In this document: piece after piece, positions 62,378 to 64,000 of the stretch
How positions within the stretch are numbered: the stretch's first letter is position 1
Layout: the number at the start of each line of letters is the position of its first letter
Assembly: GCF_001839655.2 (NCBI RefSeq)
Contig: NZ_CP056087.1
Coordinates: 3,286,001-3,350,000 of the forward strand
Length of the DNA stretch: 64,000 bases
DNA from: Pseudomonas argentinensis
GTDB lineage: Bacteria; Pseudomonadota; Gammaproteobacteria; Pseudomonadales; Pseudomonadaceae
Direction of reading: 5' to 3'
Translations under genes and position numbers: made by a program
The notes under the pieces: model-generated
What the model was told of the DNA's origin: nothing
What the model saw: the letters and a program-made list of their open reading frames with translations, nothing else
Database searches by the model: none

Positions 62378-63304
62378 TCAGACACAGCGCAAATGCGCGT
62401 CGACCCAGCCTTGCAAGCCGGTGGTTTCAATCTGCCGTTGCGCATTATAGGTCTGCGCCTTGGGCCAGGCCACGCCCTTGCCCTGGGCGAAAACCGCCCT
62501 GTATCTGCGCATCGAATCATCGGGCTGGGCGGCCAGCTCGGCGCTGAGCACTGGCAAGGTCCACACCAGGCGTTCAACCTGGCGACCCAGCGACTGATCG
62601 ATGACGTCTGCAAGCTGGCGGTAGGTGATCGTGTCGCCAGCCGTGAAGGTCACCCGGTTGAGCCGCTCGGGGTCGAACAGGATCCTGGCGGTAAGACGGG
62701 CGATATCCTGCGGGGTGGTCACCGTAACCGCCGTTTCCCAGCTGCCCAGGGCGCGCACCCGGTTGTGCTGCAGGTCGACCACTCCAAAGGCCGGTTCGAA
62801 CAGAAAGCTGGTGAACATGCCGGTGGCGATGATCTGCCACTGCAGCCGCGACTGGGCACGTAGCAGCTGGCGTACATCGAGCTGTTCGTCGAACAGGTTC
62901 TGGGGGCTGCCGTAGCCGATCTGGTCGTAGTCCACGCCGAACTGCCAGGGCACATAGTGCTTCACATCCGAGCGCAGGGCCGCGCGGGTCAGTTTGAGTT
63001 GCATGCCCGGCCCGGAGACGAAGCCGAGGCAGCTGATCAGCCTGTCGAAGCCGCTGAACAGCGTGGCGAGCGACTGCTCGCTGTCGTTCACCACATCCGC
63101 CGTCACCACGCCGACGCCGAGCCCGTCGAGCTCCGCGAGAAGCCCGCGTCTATCCGCTGACGCAGCGCCCGGCGCCGCGGGCCGCAGCATGACGGTTACC
63201 TGTACGCCAGGCAGGCCTGCCAGCGCGTGCAGCATGGCCAGGCCGAGTTCCCCGGCGCCCAGTACCAGGATGTTGTCGGTTGTTGCCACAGGGGTTGGTT
63301 GCAT
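62378..63304 (-). CDS. NmrA-family NAD(P)-binding oxidoreductase
   Basis: 308 residues from MQPTPVATTDNILVLGAGEL behind CCGGAGTCTGCG; 20 extra residues upstream are unlikely. Rossmann motif NILVLGAGELGLAML, then VVNDSEQSLATLFSGFDRLI and KHYVPWQFGVDYDQIGYGSP, typical of atypical short-chain dehydrogenases of the NmrA/isoflavone-reductase group (aromatic alcohol reductases). Divergent from an HxlR regulator 88 nt away, which probably controls it. Confidence 0.9.
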   Translation of the reverse strand: MQPTPVATTDNILVLGAGELGLAMLHALAGLPGVQVTVMLRPAAPGAASADRRGLLAELDGLGVGVVTADVVNDSEQSLATLFSGFDRLISCLGFVSGPGMQLKLTRAALRSDVKHYVPWQFGVDYDQIGYGSPQNLFDEQLDVRQLLRAQSRLQWQIIATGMFTSFLFEPAFGVVDLQHNRVRALGSWETAVTVTTPQDIARLTARILFDPERLNRVTFTAGDTITYRQLADVIDQSLGRQVERLVWTLPVLSAELAAQPDDSMRRYRAVFAQGKGVAWPKAQTYNAQRQIETTGLQGWVDAHLRCV

Positions 63305-63392
63305 CGCAGACTCCGGTCGAACGCTCAATGACGATGCGCTCATCCTGTCACCCCTGACCAACATTCAGAAGAAGGCACACGCGTGATACCGC

Positions 63393-63980
63393 ATGGATAC
63401 GATGACGGAGGATGACGTGATTCGCGTTGCCCAGGCCACCTGCGATGCACTCGGCGACGAGGACGACACGCTCAAGCGCGAGGTGCTGACCCATGCCGGC
63501 AATCGTTGGTCGCTGGGCATCGTTCATGCGCTGGGCGCCCACGGCAAACTGCGCCATGCCGAGCTTGGTCGACGCTTGCCAGGCGTCACCCAACGCATGC
63601 TGACCCGCAGCTTGCGGCAACTCGAAAGAGACGGTTTGCTCAGCCGCTTCGACCACCGCGAGGTACCGCCGCGGGTCGATTACCAGCTGACACCACTGGG
63701 CCGCAGCTTCCTGGCCCGCATGGTGCCGCTATGGATGTGGCTGCTCGAACACGCCGAGGATTTTCGCAGCGCAAGAGCGCGCTTCGACGAGACGCGAGGC
63801 GCAGGTGAAAACCCAGCGAAGCCTCCAGGGTCTGTTCCCGTTTCGCGCACGGCCGCGCCGGAGCCAGTTTTTGCGCGAGGCAAGGCACGAGATGCGAAGT
63901 TTGGCGGGCCAAATGAGCCATCGAGTAACGCCGTCTCGCACAAAAAACGGCCCCGGCCCTGCGGGTTGCGCGGGAAATGA
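63393..63980 (+). CDS. HxlR-family regulator whose C-terminus is encoded by a repeat element
   Basis: 195 residues as read. The HxlR winged helix spans ~30-120: NRWSLGIVHALGAHGKLRHA, ELGRRLPGVTQRMLTRSLRQ, LERDGLLSRFDHREVPPRVD, YQLTPLGRSFLARMV. From GSVPVSRTAAPEPVFARGKA onward (~51 residues) the codons lie in dispersed repeat copy 3 starting at 63827, so the native end has been replaced. Start could be the fourth codon (second ATG). Probably regulates the divergent NmrA-type gene. Confidence 0.85.
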   Translation: MDTMTEDDVIRVAQATCDALGDEDDTLKREVLTHAGNRWSLGIVHALGAHGKLRHAELGRRLPGVTQRMLTRSLRQLERDGLLSRFDHREVPPRVDYQLTPLGRSFLARMVPLWMWLLEHAEDFRSARARFDETRGAGENPAKPPGSVPVSRTAAPEPVFARGKARDAKFGGPNEPSSNAVSHKKRPRPCGLRGK

Positions 63981-64000
63981 CCTCCGCTGTCGTTGCAGGA
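63827..64000. repeat. Dispersed repeat copy 3 (runs off the window)
   Basis: Begins AGGGTCTGTTCCCGTTTCGC and continues with CACGGCCGCGCCGGAGCC, GCGAGGCAAGGCACGAG and CCCGGCCCTGCGGGTTGCGC, collinear with copy 1. It diverges in places and is cut by the window end. It overlaps the 3' part of the HxlR frame. Confidence 0.85.

Overview
The window looks like a high-GC Pseudomonas chromosome. The evidence is the DUF1652 and DUF1654 small-protein families, CadR/CadA, an OprD-type porin, a Pseudomonas-type REP element, and core genes (folD, glnS-cysS, ppiB-lpxH, miaE) of clear gammaproteobacterial type. It has two parts. Positions 1 to about 26.72 kb are the right-hand portion of a P2/phiCTX-like prophage whose left end lies outside the window. 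From 26.72 kb to the end is host chromosome, starting with three tRNA genes.

Prophage. The left 8.2 kb is the contractile-tail module on the + strand: partial tail fibre, fibre assembly chaperone, sheath, tube, gpE with a P2-type -1 frameshift into gpE', tape measure, gpU and gpD. From 8.2 to 16.4 kb is a cargo region. It holds paired paralogous small proteins (two DUF1652, two DUF1652-like, two KGG-repeat stress proteins and two members of an unnamed 69-85 residue family), an IS3-family element inside one KGG gene, a LexA-controlled umuDC pair divergent from a frameshifted DUF1654 gene, and a convergent C5-methyltransferase gene facing vsr. From 16.4 to 18.7 kb an AT-richer minus-strand operon runs CI-type repressor, MORC-like GHKL ATPase fused to a PD-(D/E)xK-like nuclease, then Vsr. 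Together with the methyltransferase this is a probable modification/restriction or anti-phage module, and it is the most interesting locus here. From 18.7 to 26.6 kb come the early promoter and operator, Cro-like and CII-like regulators, an Ogr-type activator, a Toprim primase-helicase, a second stand-alone copy of its helicase domain, small phage proteins and a tyrosine integrase. Three early genes are each preceded by a hairpin with the same CTGCAA loop. The integrase faces the 3' end of a tRNA-Leu gene, which is the likely attachment site.

Chromosome. A tRNA-Arg/His/Leu cluster (minus strand) is followed by folD, a UvrD-type helicase, glnS-cysS, ppiB-lpxH, miaE, a tandem DUF305 protein, a universal stress protein, DUF3820, a glutaredoxin-like protein, the cadR/cadA metal-efflux pair, a GST, a PLP aminotransferase, a MarR/LysE/BenE cluster, a bile-acid-symporter-family protein, an NADP-dependent oxidoreductase and a MscS-type channel. 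A B12-riboswitch-headed operon follows (binding protein, permease, ATPase, pseudoazurin, MFS, OprD porin), then the alternative ribosomal proteins L31B/L36B behind a Zur-like dyad, mntP behind a yybP-ykoY Mn riboswitch, nhaA, a polyamine-type binding protein, an NmrA-family oxidoreductase and an HxlR regulator. A dispersed, terminally inverted repeat family has three copies here; the last copy forms the 3' end of the HxlR reading frame.
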